This document shows positions 26,601 to 34,323 of a stretch of 64,000 bases of DNA, in pieces. The position numbers and the translations under genes are program-made. Origin of the DNA: Crossiella sp. SN42. GTDB lineage: Bacteria > Actinomycetota > Actinomycetes > Mycobacteriales > Pseudonocardiaceae. How positions within the stretch are numbered: position 1 is the stretch's first letter; each line of letters starts with the position of its first letter. Below the pieces are notes generated by a model. That model saw only the letters and a list, made by a program, of their open reading frames with translations. It searched no databases and was not told where the DNA came from. The stretch spans positions 124,001-188,000 of the forward strand of contig NZ_JAMHIV010000009.1 in the NCBI RefSeq assembly GCF_023897065.1, read 5' to 3'.

Positions 26601-26974
26601 AGCAGCTCGCGGACCAGTTCCGTTGTGCTGACCCGGCTGTCCAGCAGCTCCTTGGGATCCGGCCGGTGCGGCAGCGCCTGGAACGCCTCGACGAAGGCCA
26701 GGGTCACGATGATCGCGTGCGCCGCTTCCAGTCGCTGGGAGCGGTCGAACCGGTGCAGCCCGCGGATCCGGCCGGAGAGGCCGTTGACCAGATCATGGCC
26801 GTGCTTCACCAGCTCCGCCTTGGCGTCGAACCAGCCGAGCACCTCCGCCACCCCGGGCGCGGCGCCGAGCATGGCGGCGCCGGTGATCCGGTCCAGCCAG
26901 GTGACGGCCTTGCTTTCCTTGCCGCCCAGCAGTCGCACCGCGTCGGCGTAGCTCAGGGTCCGCAGCACGGTCAC
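23678..26974 (-). CDS. NACHT-type STAND NTPase (second of a tandem pair)
   Basis: 1098 residues. The N-terminal helical region of about 300 residues (RTLSYADAVRLLGGKESKAV onward) resembles NACHT N-terminal helical (NNH-type) domains. The NTPase core has Walker A LGQPGSGKS near residue 335, Walker B VVLLDGFDELL near 407 and the sensor-like VVVTTRT. LHRFALREVRKT and RTYEFLHATFGEYLVARLTW close the NACHT module. The remaining C-terminal half is helical, with Leu-rich repeats-like segments such as LPLAAQLLAELTTHLSRLP. No membrane segment. GTG start overlapping the upstream paralogue (GTGA). Bacterial NACHT proteins include anti-phage effectors; a defence role here is inferred. Confidence 0.88.
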   Translation of the reverse strand: MTVLRTLSYADAVRLLGGKESKAVTWLDRITGAAMLGAAPGVAEVLGWFDAKAELVKHGHDLVNGLSGRIRGLHRFDRSQRLEAAHAIIVTLAFVEAFQALPHRPDPKELLDSRVSTTELVRELLLSAAPLPTPQSPYREHLRALTLYYHAQANALILFVMGLAVWDRWNQTERDRFTAQTEDRLVTQALARYQELFRQLAVECPELAFWANLTEHQGTQELIRTGLVQLQTQLAAIATGRDPDARRAELARGYQAQLNRPVVEPDELPADFRIPVLGQAYVDPLCRVREIAAGDTPSQEPWWEEVPLRHDIQAFLAGHLTSPQAAELPLLVLGQPGSGKSVLTKVLAARLPATDFLPVRVPLREVATEVDVQTQIEQAVRLGTGYRLDWPELAGSAGDALPVVLLDGFDELLQTTGVSQSDYLERVRAFQQREAAQGRPVAVVVTTRTTVADRARIPHGCVALRLEPFDEPRVSRWLAHWQASNSGSRFRLTTQTAMRYPALATQPLLLLMLAIYDADGGDLREAQLRESDLYDRLLHRFALREVRKTRAGLPEPELRAAVEQELRRLSVVAFGMFNRGQQWITEPDLDADLAALLGVRSGPLTGARTPLGPAESTLGRFFFIHRAEAQRDDRRLRTYEFLHATFGEYLVARLTWQALHGLNAMAQAAAANPLAVVPLNDGFPHALLAHTPLSSRRPVLTFLTELAEATAPDLRSQLVILLIRLYRDAPGTHPTRSHGDYQPRPMTVPAQHAAYRANLLLLTVITKGTLRASELYGEAEEEPGVVRHWQSDTLLWRSQLSSEDWTGLVESLALTRTWRGPRRDLELRLDDGGFTPPALDLTWSTHRPQGIHPLSTGVQFVNQTPRAQRRTLHFLCGNEDINLHVLEPLFDHLEPFYALYPVADGKLLPTRPRAVLDLLTLPYRHTAEDRAAQYQRCLRSITALPGEPDSPDRLASLDLVLTLMAADPGSPLPLAAQLLAELTTHLSRLPHRATTLERRALRHALTLLTRPEPPTPELIAALTSLIADALTNDPTPLALEALVTLLEREPATNPYPLADLDPETWTELTTVRPDLGHRAHNVWLRLLGGDVPWPHATP

Positions 26975-29940
26975 GCTCCCGGTCGGAGGCTGTTGATGAC
27001 GAGGTGGCAGCGGTCAAAGCTCGGCAGGCTGGCGCGGAGGCGTTTCTGCGCGCGTTCCCGCAGTGCCACAAGTTCGTCGACGCCCAGGACGGTGTCCGCG
27101 GCGAGCCGCTCCAGGATGAGCGTTAGGTACAGGTCATACTCCTCGCCGGTGAGGTCGTCTTGGTTGGCCGCCAGGTAGTCGAACGCCCGGTGGTAGAGCG
27201 CGAACCGGTCCTGGGGTCTGACCGGACGGGCGGAGAGCAGCCACAGGTCCATGATCCGGCGCGCGGGAGAGGGCTCGATGACGCCGTTGACACAGGGCAA
27301 CTTGTTGATCGCCGAACCGAGGTGTCGCAATAGCGGCTCCACCGCGTGCAGCAGGAAGACCTCCATGCCGAGCAGGTGGTTCCGGCGCTGGATCTGCTGC
27401 GGGTCCTGATCGATGTGGCCATAGGTTCCCCCGCTGGCGGGACGGTCACCGAACAGGCCAGGCAGTTCGACTGTCGGCGGCGGGTCGTTCGCCTTACGCA
27501 ACCGCACCCAGGCCTGGCGTCCCTGGCCAGAGGAACGGTAGGTGACGGTGAGGGTTTCCAGGATGCTGAGCCAGCCCGGACCGCCGAGCTGGGAGTGCCA
27601 GAAACGGGCCTCCTGGTGCCAGCGGGCGGGCGCGCTGACCGGCACCTCGTCGTCGACGATCACGTTGAGCAGCAACAGGTTCACGCTATAGGCCGCGTGC
27701 CGGGCCGGAACCTCGCGCGGGCTCGGCCGGTAGGTGGCGTGGCGGCGCTGGGCGCGTTCCTGGTGCGCCGTGCGGAACAGGCGGTTGAGCAGGTCGGCGG
27801 TCGCCTGCCGGGTTGGCTCGTCGAGGCGGCCGGCCAGTTCGGCCAGGAAGGTGAGCACCGGGCGGCGAGTGCTGAGCGGCTGGAAGGAGATCAGCGCGTG
27901 CAGGAGGTCGTCGTTGACCTCGGTGGTCGCGTAAGGGTCATCGGCGATGGCTTTTTCCTGTGCCACCAGGCCTTGCAGGACCTTCCAGGTGAAGCGGGCC
28001 ACCAGGTATTCGCCGAAGGTGGCGTGCAGGAACTCGTAGGTGCGCAGGCGGCGGTTGTCGCGGCTGGCTTCGGCGCGGTGGATGAAGAAGAAGCGGCCCA
28101 GGGTCTGTTCGGCCTCGGTCAGGCGGGCTTGCAGGCTTTGTGCGGCAACGGGTTCGCGGGGTGGGCCGGGGAGGGCGGCCAGGTCGGTGTCCAGGTCGGA
28201 CTCGGCGATCCACTGAGTGCCGCGGTTGAACATGCCGAAGGCGACCACGGACAGGCGGCGCAGCTCCTCCTCCACCGAGCGGCGGATCTCCTTGTCGGGC
28301 AAGGCGTCCTGGGTCTTCACCACCTCGCGGCGGGCGAAGCGGAACAGCAGGCGTTCGTAGAGCTCGCTCTCGCTCAGGCCTTCCTCGGCGGTCAGCGCGC
28401 CGCCCTCGGAGTGGTACAGGGCGAGCATCAGCAGCAGGAGGGGCTGGGTGGACAGGGCGGGGTGGCGGAGGGCGACTTCGGCGGGCAGGGGAGTGAAGCC
28501 GGGGCCGGTGTTGGCGGTGTTCCAGCGGTCGAGCCAGGTGGTGACCCTGGGCTCGTCGAAGGGTTGCAGGCGCAGGGCGATGCTGCCGTCGGGGATGCGG
28601 GCGCGGTCGGCGACCGAGGTGCGGGTGGTCACCACGACCGCGACCGGGCGGCCGGTGTCGGACTCGCGTTCCTGGAACTCGCGCACCTTCTCCAGGTAGT
28701 TGCTCTGGCTGACGCCGGTGGCCTGCAACAGCTCGTCGAAGCCGTCGAGCAGGACCACCGGCAGCGCGTCGCCTGCCGAGCGCGAGAGTGCGGGCCAGGA
28801 CAGGGATTCGCCGGTGTCGGCGCGGATGGCCTGTTCGATCTGGGACTGGATGTCGTTCTCCGCGGCCACATCGCGCAGCGGGACCCGCACCGGCAGGAAG
28901 TCGGTGGCGGGCAGGCGGGCGGCCAGCACCGAGGTGAGCATGGACTTGCCCGAACCCGGTTGGCCCAGCACCAACAGCGGGAGCTGCGCCGCGATCGGGT
29001 TGGTCAGGTAACCGGTCAGGAAGTCGTGGATGTCGGTGCGGTCGGGCAGGTCGAGCCACTCGTGCTCGTGCGCGGGTGTGCGGCCCTCGGCGGCCAGCAC
29101 CCGGAAAACCGGGTCCACGTAAGCCTTTTCCAGCGCTGGGATGCGCAGGTGGGCGGGCAGGTCGCCGCCGAGGACCGGGCGGGTCAGCTTGGCCTGGTAG
29201 CGGCGGGCCAGCTCGGCGCGGCGGGCATCCGGCAGGCGGCCGGTGGCGATCTCGTCCAGGCGGGCGGCGAGGGCGGACAGGCCGGTGCTGACGGTGGCGC
29301 GGGTGGCCTGGTGGTCGGTCAGGTTGGCCCAGCAGGCCAGTTCCGGGCACTCGGCGGCCAGTTGGCGGAACTGGTCCTCGTACTGGCGGACCGCGTTGTC
29401 CGGCACCGACTTCAGCAACGTGGTGCGGACCCGGTCGCGCTGGGTTTCGTGCCAGCTGTCCCAGATCGCCAGCGCGGGCAGTTCCGCGGCCAGCGCTTCG
29501 GCACGGGTGCGGTAGTGGGCGCGCAGGGCGGCCAGGTTGTGCTCGTACGGGTGTTCCGGGCTGGGCAGCGGGAGCGGGGTGCTGAGCAAGTCGCGGACAG
29601 CCTGGTCGAAGCCGCGGGACTGGCCCTTGGCGGCGGGTAGCGGCAGGTCGGCGCAGGCGGTGAGGAAGGCGGTGGTGACGATGATCGCGTGCGCGGCTTC
29701 CAGGCGCTGGGTGCGGTCGAAGCGGTGCAGGCCGCGCAGCCGCCCGGACAGGCCGGTGACCAGGTCGTGGCCGTGCCTGACCAGGTCGGACTTGGCGTCG
29801 AACCAGCTCAGCACCTCCTCGGCGCCGGGGGCGGCGGCCAGCATCGCGCCGCTGGCGAGGCGGTCCAGCCAGGTGACGGCAGGACTCTGGCCGCCGTCGA
29901 GCAGCCGGACCGCGTCGCGGTAGCTCAGGATTCTCCGCAC
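26971..29940 (-). CDS. NACHT-type STAND NTPase (first of a tandem pair)
   Basis: 989 residues, GTG start. The architecture and much of the sequence match the downstream paralogue. The N-terminus RRILSYRDAVRLLDGGQSPA aligns without gaps with its RTLSYADAVRLLGG counterpart; Walker A is again LGQPGSGKS (about residue 327), Walker B VVLLDGFDELL (about 398), then VVVTTRT and RTYEFLHATFGEYLVARFTW. Past about residue 700 the two diverge strongly in sequence and length. That pattern suits a shared oligomerisation/NTPase engine with different recognition domains. Its start is 29 bases after the ABC permease stop on the same strand, so it could be part of a transporter operon. Confidence 0.88.
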   Translation of the reverse strand: MRRILSYRDAVRLLDGGQSPAVTWLDRLASGAMLAAAPGAEEVLSWFDAKSDLVRHGHDLVTGLSGRLRGLHRFDRTQRLEAAHAIIVTTAFLTACADLPLPAAKGQSRGFDQAVRDLLSTPLPLPSPEHPYEHNLAALRAHYRTRAEALAAELPALAIWDSWHETQRDRVRTTLLKSVPDNAVRQYEDQFRQLAAECPELACWANLTDHQATRATVSTGLSALAARLDEIATGRLPDARRAELARRYQAKLTRPVLGGDLPAHLRIPALEKAYVDPVFRVLAAEGRTPAHEHEWLDLPDRTDIHDFLTGYLTNPIAAQLPLLVLGQPGSGKSMLTSVLAARLPATDFLPVRVPLRDVAAENDIQSQIEQAIRADTGESLSWPALSRSAGDALPVVLLDGFDELLQATGVSQSNYLEKVREFQERESDTGRPVAVVVTTRTSVADRARIPDGSIALRLQPFDEPRVTTWLDRWNTANTGPGFTPLPAEVALRHPALSTQPLLLLMLALYHSEGGALTAEEGLSESELYERLLFRFARREVVKTQDALPDKEIRRSVEEELRRLSVVAFGMFNRGTQWIAESDLDTDLAALPGPPREPVAAQSLQARLTEAEQTLGRFFFIHRAEASRDNRRLRTYEFLHATFGEYLVARFTWKVLQGLVAQEKAIADDPYATTEVNDDLLHALISFQPLSTRRPVLTFLAELAGRLDEPTRQATADLLNRLFRTAHQERAQRRHATYRPSPREVPARHAAYSVNLLLLNVIVDDEVPVSAPARWHQEARFWHSQLGGPGWLSILETLTVTYRSSGQGRQAWVRLRKANDPPPTVELPGLFGDRPASGGTYGHIDQDPQQIQRRNHLLGMEVFLLHAVEPLLRHLGSAINKLPCVNGVIEPSPARRIMDLWLLSARPVRPQDRFALYHRAFDYLAANQDDLTGEEYDLYLTLILERLAADTVLGVDELVALRERAQKRLRASLPSFDRCHLVINSLRPGA

Positions 29941-29969
29941 GCCTCACGGTATCCAGAGTGAGCGGCCGG

Positions 29970-30710
29970 TCACTGCCAGCGGAACAATTTTGCCGCACCG
30001 AAGAGGGCCGCGGCGGCGAAGGCGGCCGTCACCGCCAGGTGCAACGGGTTGGGCCAGTTGCCGGACCAGGCCGCCTGCATCGCCTGGGTGCCCGCGCCGA
30101 GCGGGCTGAACTCGCCGATCCGGCGGACCAGCTCCGGCATCAGCGGGCCCGGCGTCCACAGCCCGGCCAGGAACATCAGCGGGAAGAGGACGACGGTGCC
30201 GATGCCCTGGGCGGCCTTGGTGGTGGGCGCGACCGCGGCGATCAGCAGGCCGAGGCCGAAGATCGCGAGCGTGGTGAGCAGGAAGGCCAGCAGCGCCCCG
30301 ACGAGGTTGCCGGGCAACGGGACGCCGGCCACGATCCCGCCGAGCGCCATCAGCAGGACGGTGGCGACGGTGACCATCAGCAGCTGTACCAGCAGCTGCG
30401 CGATCAGCAGCCGGATCGGCGGCACCGGGGTGGTGGCCAGGCGGCGCAGCACACCCAGCTCGCGGTAGCCGGCCAGGCTGCCGGAGAGCGTGCTCAGGCC
30501 CAGCATGCCCACCGACATCGTGATCAGGGTGGGCAGGTAGAAGTCCACGATCCGCGCGCCGCCGTAGGCCGCCTGCGGCTCGCGGAAGAACGGGGTCAAG
30601 CCGAAGACCAGCAGCAGGATCGGGCCGAGCCCGAGGCTGAGCAGCACGGCGGCCGGATCGCGCAGGAACAGGCGCGCTTCGGTGACGGTCAGGCGGGTCA
30701 GGGCGGTCAT
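29970..30710 (-). CDS. ABC-2 type transporter permease
   Basis: 246 residues with six hydrophobic segments in the ABC-2 arrangement: the N-terminal EARLFLRDPAAVLLSLGLGP, a central YRELGVLRRLATTPVPP loop, and LFPLMFLAGLWTPGPLMPEL near residue 180. The domain exports drugs, lipids or polymers when paired with an ATPase. The ATG overlaps the stop of the ATPase by 4 bases, so the two form one exporter. Cargo unknown. Confidence 0.9.
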   Translation of the reverse strand: MTALTRLTVTEARLFLRDPAAVLLSLGLGPILLLVFGLTPFFREPQAAYGGARIVDFYLPTLITMSVGMLGLSTLSGSLAGYRELGVLRRLATTPVPPIRLLIAQLLVQLLMVTVATVLLMALGGIVAGVPLPGNLVGALLAFLLTTLAIFGLGLLIAAVAPTTKAAQGIGTVVLFPLMFLAGLWTPGPLMPELVRRIGEFSPLGAGTQAMQAAWSGNWPNPLHLAVTAAFAAAALFGAAKLFRWQ

Positions 30711-31636
30711 CGGTCGGTTCCGTTCTCGTCGTCGGTGAGCGGGGCCCCGGTGAGGGCCAGGAAAGCGTCGTCCAAAGTGGACTGTTCGACGCGCAGGTCC
30801 AGCGGGGTGAGCCGGTGCGCGGCCAGCGTGGTGACCACGGCGTTGAGCAGGTTTCCCTTGCCGGAGACGGTGATCGCGCGGTGCTGGCGGGTCAGGCCGG
30901 TCACCTCGGGCAGCTCGCGCAGCAGGTGCTCGGGGAGTTCCCCGTCGAGGCGGAAGGTCAGCCGCTGCTCACCGTCCACTGTGGACACGAGTCCGGCCGG
31001 AGTGTCCACCGCGACCACCCGGCCCGCCTCGATCACCGCGAGCCGGTCGCACAGGTGCTCCGCCTCGGCCATGAAATGGGTGACCAGCAGGATGGTCACC
31101 CCGCGCTCGCGGACCTGCTCGATCAGCCGCCAGGTGTCCCGGCGGGCCTGCGGGTCCAAGCCGGTGGTCAGCTCGTCCAGCACCGCGATCTCCGGGTTGC
31201 CGATCAGCGCCAGCGCGATGGACAGCCGCTGCTTCTGGCCGCCGGAGAGCTTCTTGAACGGGGTGCGCCGGTGCTCGGCCAGGCCGAGGGTGTCCAGCAG
31301 CGCGACCGGATCGGCCGGGTCCGGGTAGAAGGAGGCGTACAGCTCGACCGCCTCGCCGACCCGCAGCTTGTCCGGCAGCGCCGCCTCCTGGAGCTGCACG
31401 CCGACCCGGCGGCGCAGCCGGTCGCCGTCGGTGGCCGGGTCCAGGCCCAGCACGGACAGGCGGCCGCCGTCCGGGACGCGCAGCCCGGTCAGGCACTCCA
31501 CTGTGGTGGTCTTGCCCGCGCCGTTGCGGCCCAGGATCCCGAAGATCTCCCCGCGCTCGACCCGGAAGGACACGTCCGCGACCGCGACCCGGTCGCCGTA
31601 CCTCTTGTGCAGGTTCGCGACCTCGATGACCGGCAT
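30707..31636 (-). CDS. ABC transporter ATP-binding protein (DrrA-like)
   Basis: 309 residues. Walker A GRNGAGKTT near residue 38, signature LSGGQKQRLSIALAL near 138, Walker B EIAVLDELTTGLDPQARRDT (Glu replaced by Asp-Glu order typical of DrrA-like members) and H-loop LLVTHFMAEAE. The C-terminal extension of about 90 residues resembles the DUF4162-type tail of DrrA-like exporters. ATG at 31636 chosen because GGGAG lies upstream; the longer frame runs into the promoter palindrome. Two copies of the iterated 13-bp motif (one exact, one with a mismatch) fall inside this gene. Divergent from a two-component system that may sense the exported compound. Confidence 0.92.
   Translation of the reverse strand: MPVIEVANLHKRYGDRVAVADVSFRVERGEIFGILGRNGAGKTTTVECLTGLRVPDGGRLSVLGLDPATDGDRLRRRVGVQLQEAALPDKLRVGEAVELYASFYPDPADPVALLDTLGLAEHRRTPFKKLSGGQKQRLSIALALIGNPEIAVLDELTTGLDPQARRDTWRLIEQVRERGVTILLVTHFMAEAEHLCDRLAVIEAGRVVAVDTPAGLVSTVDGEQRLTFRLDGELPEHLLRELPEVTGLTRQHRAITVSGKGNLLNAVVTTLAAHRLTPLDLRVEQSTLDDAFLALTGAPLTDDENGTDR
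30974..30986. repeat. Iterated near-palindrome, reverse orientation
   Basis: GTCCACTGTGGAC inside the ABC ATPase gene; a 12/13 copy (GTCCAAAGTGGAC) is at 30770-30782. Confidence 0.8.
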
Positions 31637-31722
31637 CTCCGCCAGCTCCCTTCTCGTTCCGCTGTTGACACCGCGAAACGCTAGGAACTCGCTGACCTGC
31701 GCGGAATGCGTCTGGGACCCGA

Positions 31723-31750
31723 CTGGGGGTTGGGCTAGCCCCACCCCCAG
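31723..31750. promoter_or_regulatory. 28-bp palindrome in the ABC/two-component divergent promoter
   Basis: CTGGGGGTTGGGCTAGCCCC followed by ACCCCCAG is palindromic around GGGCTAGCCC with a single mismatched pair. It is centred about 100 bases from the ABC ATPase start and 88 bases from the kinase start, so it may be an operator for the adjacent NarL-type regulator. Confidence 0.55.
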
Positions 31751-31824
31751 CACGGTGCCTGGACGCATCGCCCGCGCCGGGGCGGGTCGGTCAGACTGGG
31801 CCGGCTGGGAACGGAGGTGCGCGG

Positions 31825-33696
31825 ATGGTCCGCCGGTATGGCACGGCCCTCGGCCGCGCGCTTTGGGTGCTCGCGCTCGCGGTACCCGCGCTGGGCGTGC
31901 TGGTGGTGGCGCTGCTGAGCTTCCTGCCCTCGATGTTCGGGCTGGTGTTCTGCTACGGGTGGGGGCTGCGCCACGGCCGCCCGTTCCTCAACCGGGTGCG
32001 CGCCACGGTGAGCCGGTGGTCCGGGACCACCGTCGCCCCGCCCTACCGCTCCCGGCCGCCGCTGCCCGAACCGGAACCGGATGGGCTCTCCCGGTGGCGG
32101 GACCAGCTGTACCGGTCGCGGCGCTGGCTGCGGGTCAACCACCACCTGGACTGGGTCTCCGAGGATCCGGCGAGCTGGCGGGACCTGCGCTGGCTGCTGG
32201 TCAACCCGGTGCTCGCGCCGCTGACCGTGCTCGGCACGGTGCTCGCCGGGCCGCGTGCACTTCAGGTATACAACCGGTGGACCGCACATATGCTCGGTCC
32301 GCGCGAGCCCTCGGCCGCGAACCGGTTCCTGCACCGGCTCTTCCACTGCTGGGAGGCGTCCTGGCGCGGGTTCCTGCTCGGCCTGCTCGCGCTGGCCGGG
32401 CTGCCGATCCTGGTGGTCAACCTGGCCGGGTTCGTCCTCCACCACGTGTTCGGCACCTGGCAGTTCTGGTGGCCGCCGCTGGTGGAGTACACCCGGCAGT
32501 TCACCGACCTGCACCGCCGCCTGCTGCGCGAGTGGGCGGGCATCGAGATCCCGGACCCGTACCTGCCCGCGCCGCTGCCGCCCCGGCCGGAGCCCGGCGG
32601 CAAGTACCGCTTCGGCAACCAGCTGTTCAGCACCGACGCGCCGGTGCGGCGGATGCGCCGCTACAGCTGGGTGATGACCGACCGGGCCGTCTGGCGGGAC
32701 CTGCTGTGGCTGCTGGCCAACACCATCGTGGCCCCGGTGCTGGTGCTGCTGCCGCCGCTGGCGGCCACCGGCGGGTTCCTGCTCGGGGTGTGGCTGCCGG
32801 TGGTGGTCTCGCCGGTGCTGTCGCTGTTCTTCGGCCGGGACATGCTGCCCACGATGTACCAGTGGCTGCCGTGGGACCCGGTGCCGACCACCCTTTTCCG
32901 CACCCTCGGCCCGCTGATCGGGCTGCCGGTGGCGGTACTCGCTGTGTACACCGCGCCCACACTGCTGCTGGCCTACGGCCGCTGGTGCGCCTGGCTGCTC
33001 GCGCCGACCAAGGCCGCGCTGCTCGCCCGGCGGGTACGCGGGCTGACCGAGAGCCGCAGCGAGGCGGTGGACAGCCAGGCCGCCGAGCTGCGCCGGATCG
33101 AACGCGACCTGCACGACGGCGCGCAGGCCCGGCTGGTCGCGCTGGGCCTGAACCTCGGCGCGGCCAGGGCGCTGGTGGACACCGATCCGGTGCGCGCCAA
33201 GGAAATCCTGGACCAGGCGCTGGCCTCCTCCTCGGCCGCGCTGACCGAGCTGCGCGAGCTGGTGGCCGGCATCCACCCGCCGGTGCTGGCCGAACGCGGC
33301 CTGGCCGAGGCGATCCGCTCGGTCGCGCTGGACGCCGCGCTGCCGGTGCGGGTGGAGGGCGCGCTGCCCGGCCGGTTCGAGCCGCCGGTGGAGTCCGCGG
33401 CCTACTTCGCGGTGTGCGAGGCGATGACCAACGCGGTCCGGCACGCGGAGGCGACCGAGGTCGTCGTACAGCTCGTATACAACGCGGATACCTTGCGCAT
33501 CACCGTGGTGGACAACGGGTGTGGCGGCGCGGACCCGGCCAAGGGCAGCGGGTTGCGGGGCATCCGGCGCAGGCTGGCACCATTCGACGGTCAGCTCACC
33601 CTGGACAGCCCGCCGGGCGGTCCCACGACGGTCCGCCTGGAGATCCCGTGCGCGTTGTCCTCGCCGAGGACCTCTACCTCCTCCGAGACGGCCTGA
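31825..33696 (+). CDS. NarL-type sensor histidine kinase with duplicated Sensor domain
   Basis: 623 residues, ATG behind GGAGG. Two membrane-rich sensory modules each open with a similar motif, ASWRDLRWLLVNPVLAPL near residue 112 and AVWRDLLWLLANTIVAPV near 290, so the PF13796-like Sensor domain appears duplicated. The catalytic part has the HisKA_3 helix IERDLHDGAQARLVALGLNL with its phosphoacceptor His, then an HATPase (CEAMTNAVRHAEA, DNGCGGAD, GLRGIRRRLA). This kinase type usually pairs with LuxR-family regulators controlling a neighbouring ABC exporter. Its last 49 bases overlap the regulator gene in another frame. Confidence 0.92.
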   Translation: MVRRYGTALGRALWVLALAVPALGVLVVALLSFLPSMFGLVFCYGWGLRHGRPFLNRVRATVSRWSGTTVAPPYRSRPPLPEPEPDGLSRWRDQLYRSRRWLRVNHHLDWVSEDPASWRDLRWLLVNPVLAPLTVLGTVLAGPRALQVYNRWTAHMLGPREPSAANRFLHRLFHCWEASWRGFLLGLLALAGLPILVVNLAGFVLHHVFGTWQFWWPPLVEYTRQFTDLHRRLLREWAGIEIPDPYLPAPLPPRPEPGGKYRFGNQLFSTDAPVRRMRRYSWVMTDRAVWRDLLWLLANTIVAPVLVLLPPLAATGGFLLGVWLPVVVSPVLSLFFGRDMLPTMYQWLPWDPVPTTLFRTLGPLIGLPVAVLAVYTAPTLLLAYGRWCAWLLAPTKAALLARRVRGLTESRSEAVDSQAAELRRIERDLHDGAQARLVALGLNLGAARALVDTDPVRAKEILDQALASSSAALTELRELVAGIHPPVLAERGLAEAIRSVALDAALPVRVEGALPGRFEPPVESAAYFAVCEAMTNAVRHAEATEVVVQLVYNADTLRITVVDNGCGGADPAKGSGLRGIRRRLAPFDGQLTLDSPPGGPTTVRLEIPCALSSPRTSTSSETA

Positions 33697-34304
33697 CCCA
33701 CCTGCTCACCGCGCACGGCTTCGAGGTGGTCGCCGCGGTGGAGACCGGCCCCGAGCTGCGCGCCGCGCTCACCGAGCACCGCCCGGACGTGGCCGTGGTC
33801 GACGTCCGGCTGCCCCCGACCCAGACCGACGAGGGCCTGCAGGTCGCCCTAACCGCCCGCGCCGAGACCCCGGGACTGCCGATCCTGGTGCTCTCCCAGC
33901 ACGTGCAGCAGCTCTACGCCAGGGAGCTGCTGGCCGACGGCACCGGCGCGATCGGCTACCTGCTCAAGGACCGGGTGTTCAACGCCGAGCAGTTCGTCGA
34001 CGCGGTCCGCAGGGTCGCCGCCGGGGGCACCGTGATGGACCCGGAGGTCATCGCCAAGCTGCTGGACAGCTCCCCGCGCCGCTCCGGCGTGGACCGGCTG
34101 ACCCCGCGCGAGCGCGAGGTGCTGGAGCTGATGGCGCAGGGCCGCTCCAACGCCGCCATCGCGGCCCGGCTGTTCGTCAGCGAGGGCGCGGTGGGCAAGC
34201 ACACCGCGAGCATCTTCGGCAAGCTCGGCCTGGCGCCCTCCGACGATGACAACCGCAGGGTGCTGGCCGTGCTCGCCTACCTGCAGGGTGTGGCCGGAGC
34301 CTGA
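33648..34304 (+). CDS. NarL/LuxR-family response regulator
   Basis: 218 residues from a GTG inside the kinase 3' end (VRVVLAEDLYLLRDGLTHLL). Receiver domain with acidic AED, phosphoacceptor in VAVVDVRLPP, switch Ser in LVLSQHVQ and Lys in YLLKDRV; C-terminal LuxR-type HTH LTPREREVLELMAQGRSNAA then FVSEGAVGKHTASIFGKLGL. The DR-L-P-P-T-x-T receiver is the usual partner of this kinase class. Its likely target is the divergent ABC operon through the 28-bp palindrome. Confidence 0.92.
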   Translation: MRVVLAEDLYLLRDGLTHLLTAHGFEVVAAVETGPELRAALTEHRPDVAVVDVRLPPTQTDEGLQVALTARAETPGLPILVLSQHVQQLYARELLADGTGAIGYLLKDRVFNAEQFVDAVRRVAAGGTVMDPEVIAKLLDSSPRRSGVDRLTPREREVLELMAQGRSNAAIAARLFVSEGAVGKHTASIFGKLGLAPSDDDNRRVLAVLAYLQGVAGA

Positions 34305-34323
34305 CCGCGACGCGCGGGCGGGG

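Noticed and set aside
29941-29969. Terminator between ABC permease and NACHT1
   Set aside because: No stem of six or more pairs is visible in this 29-base gap.
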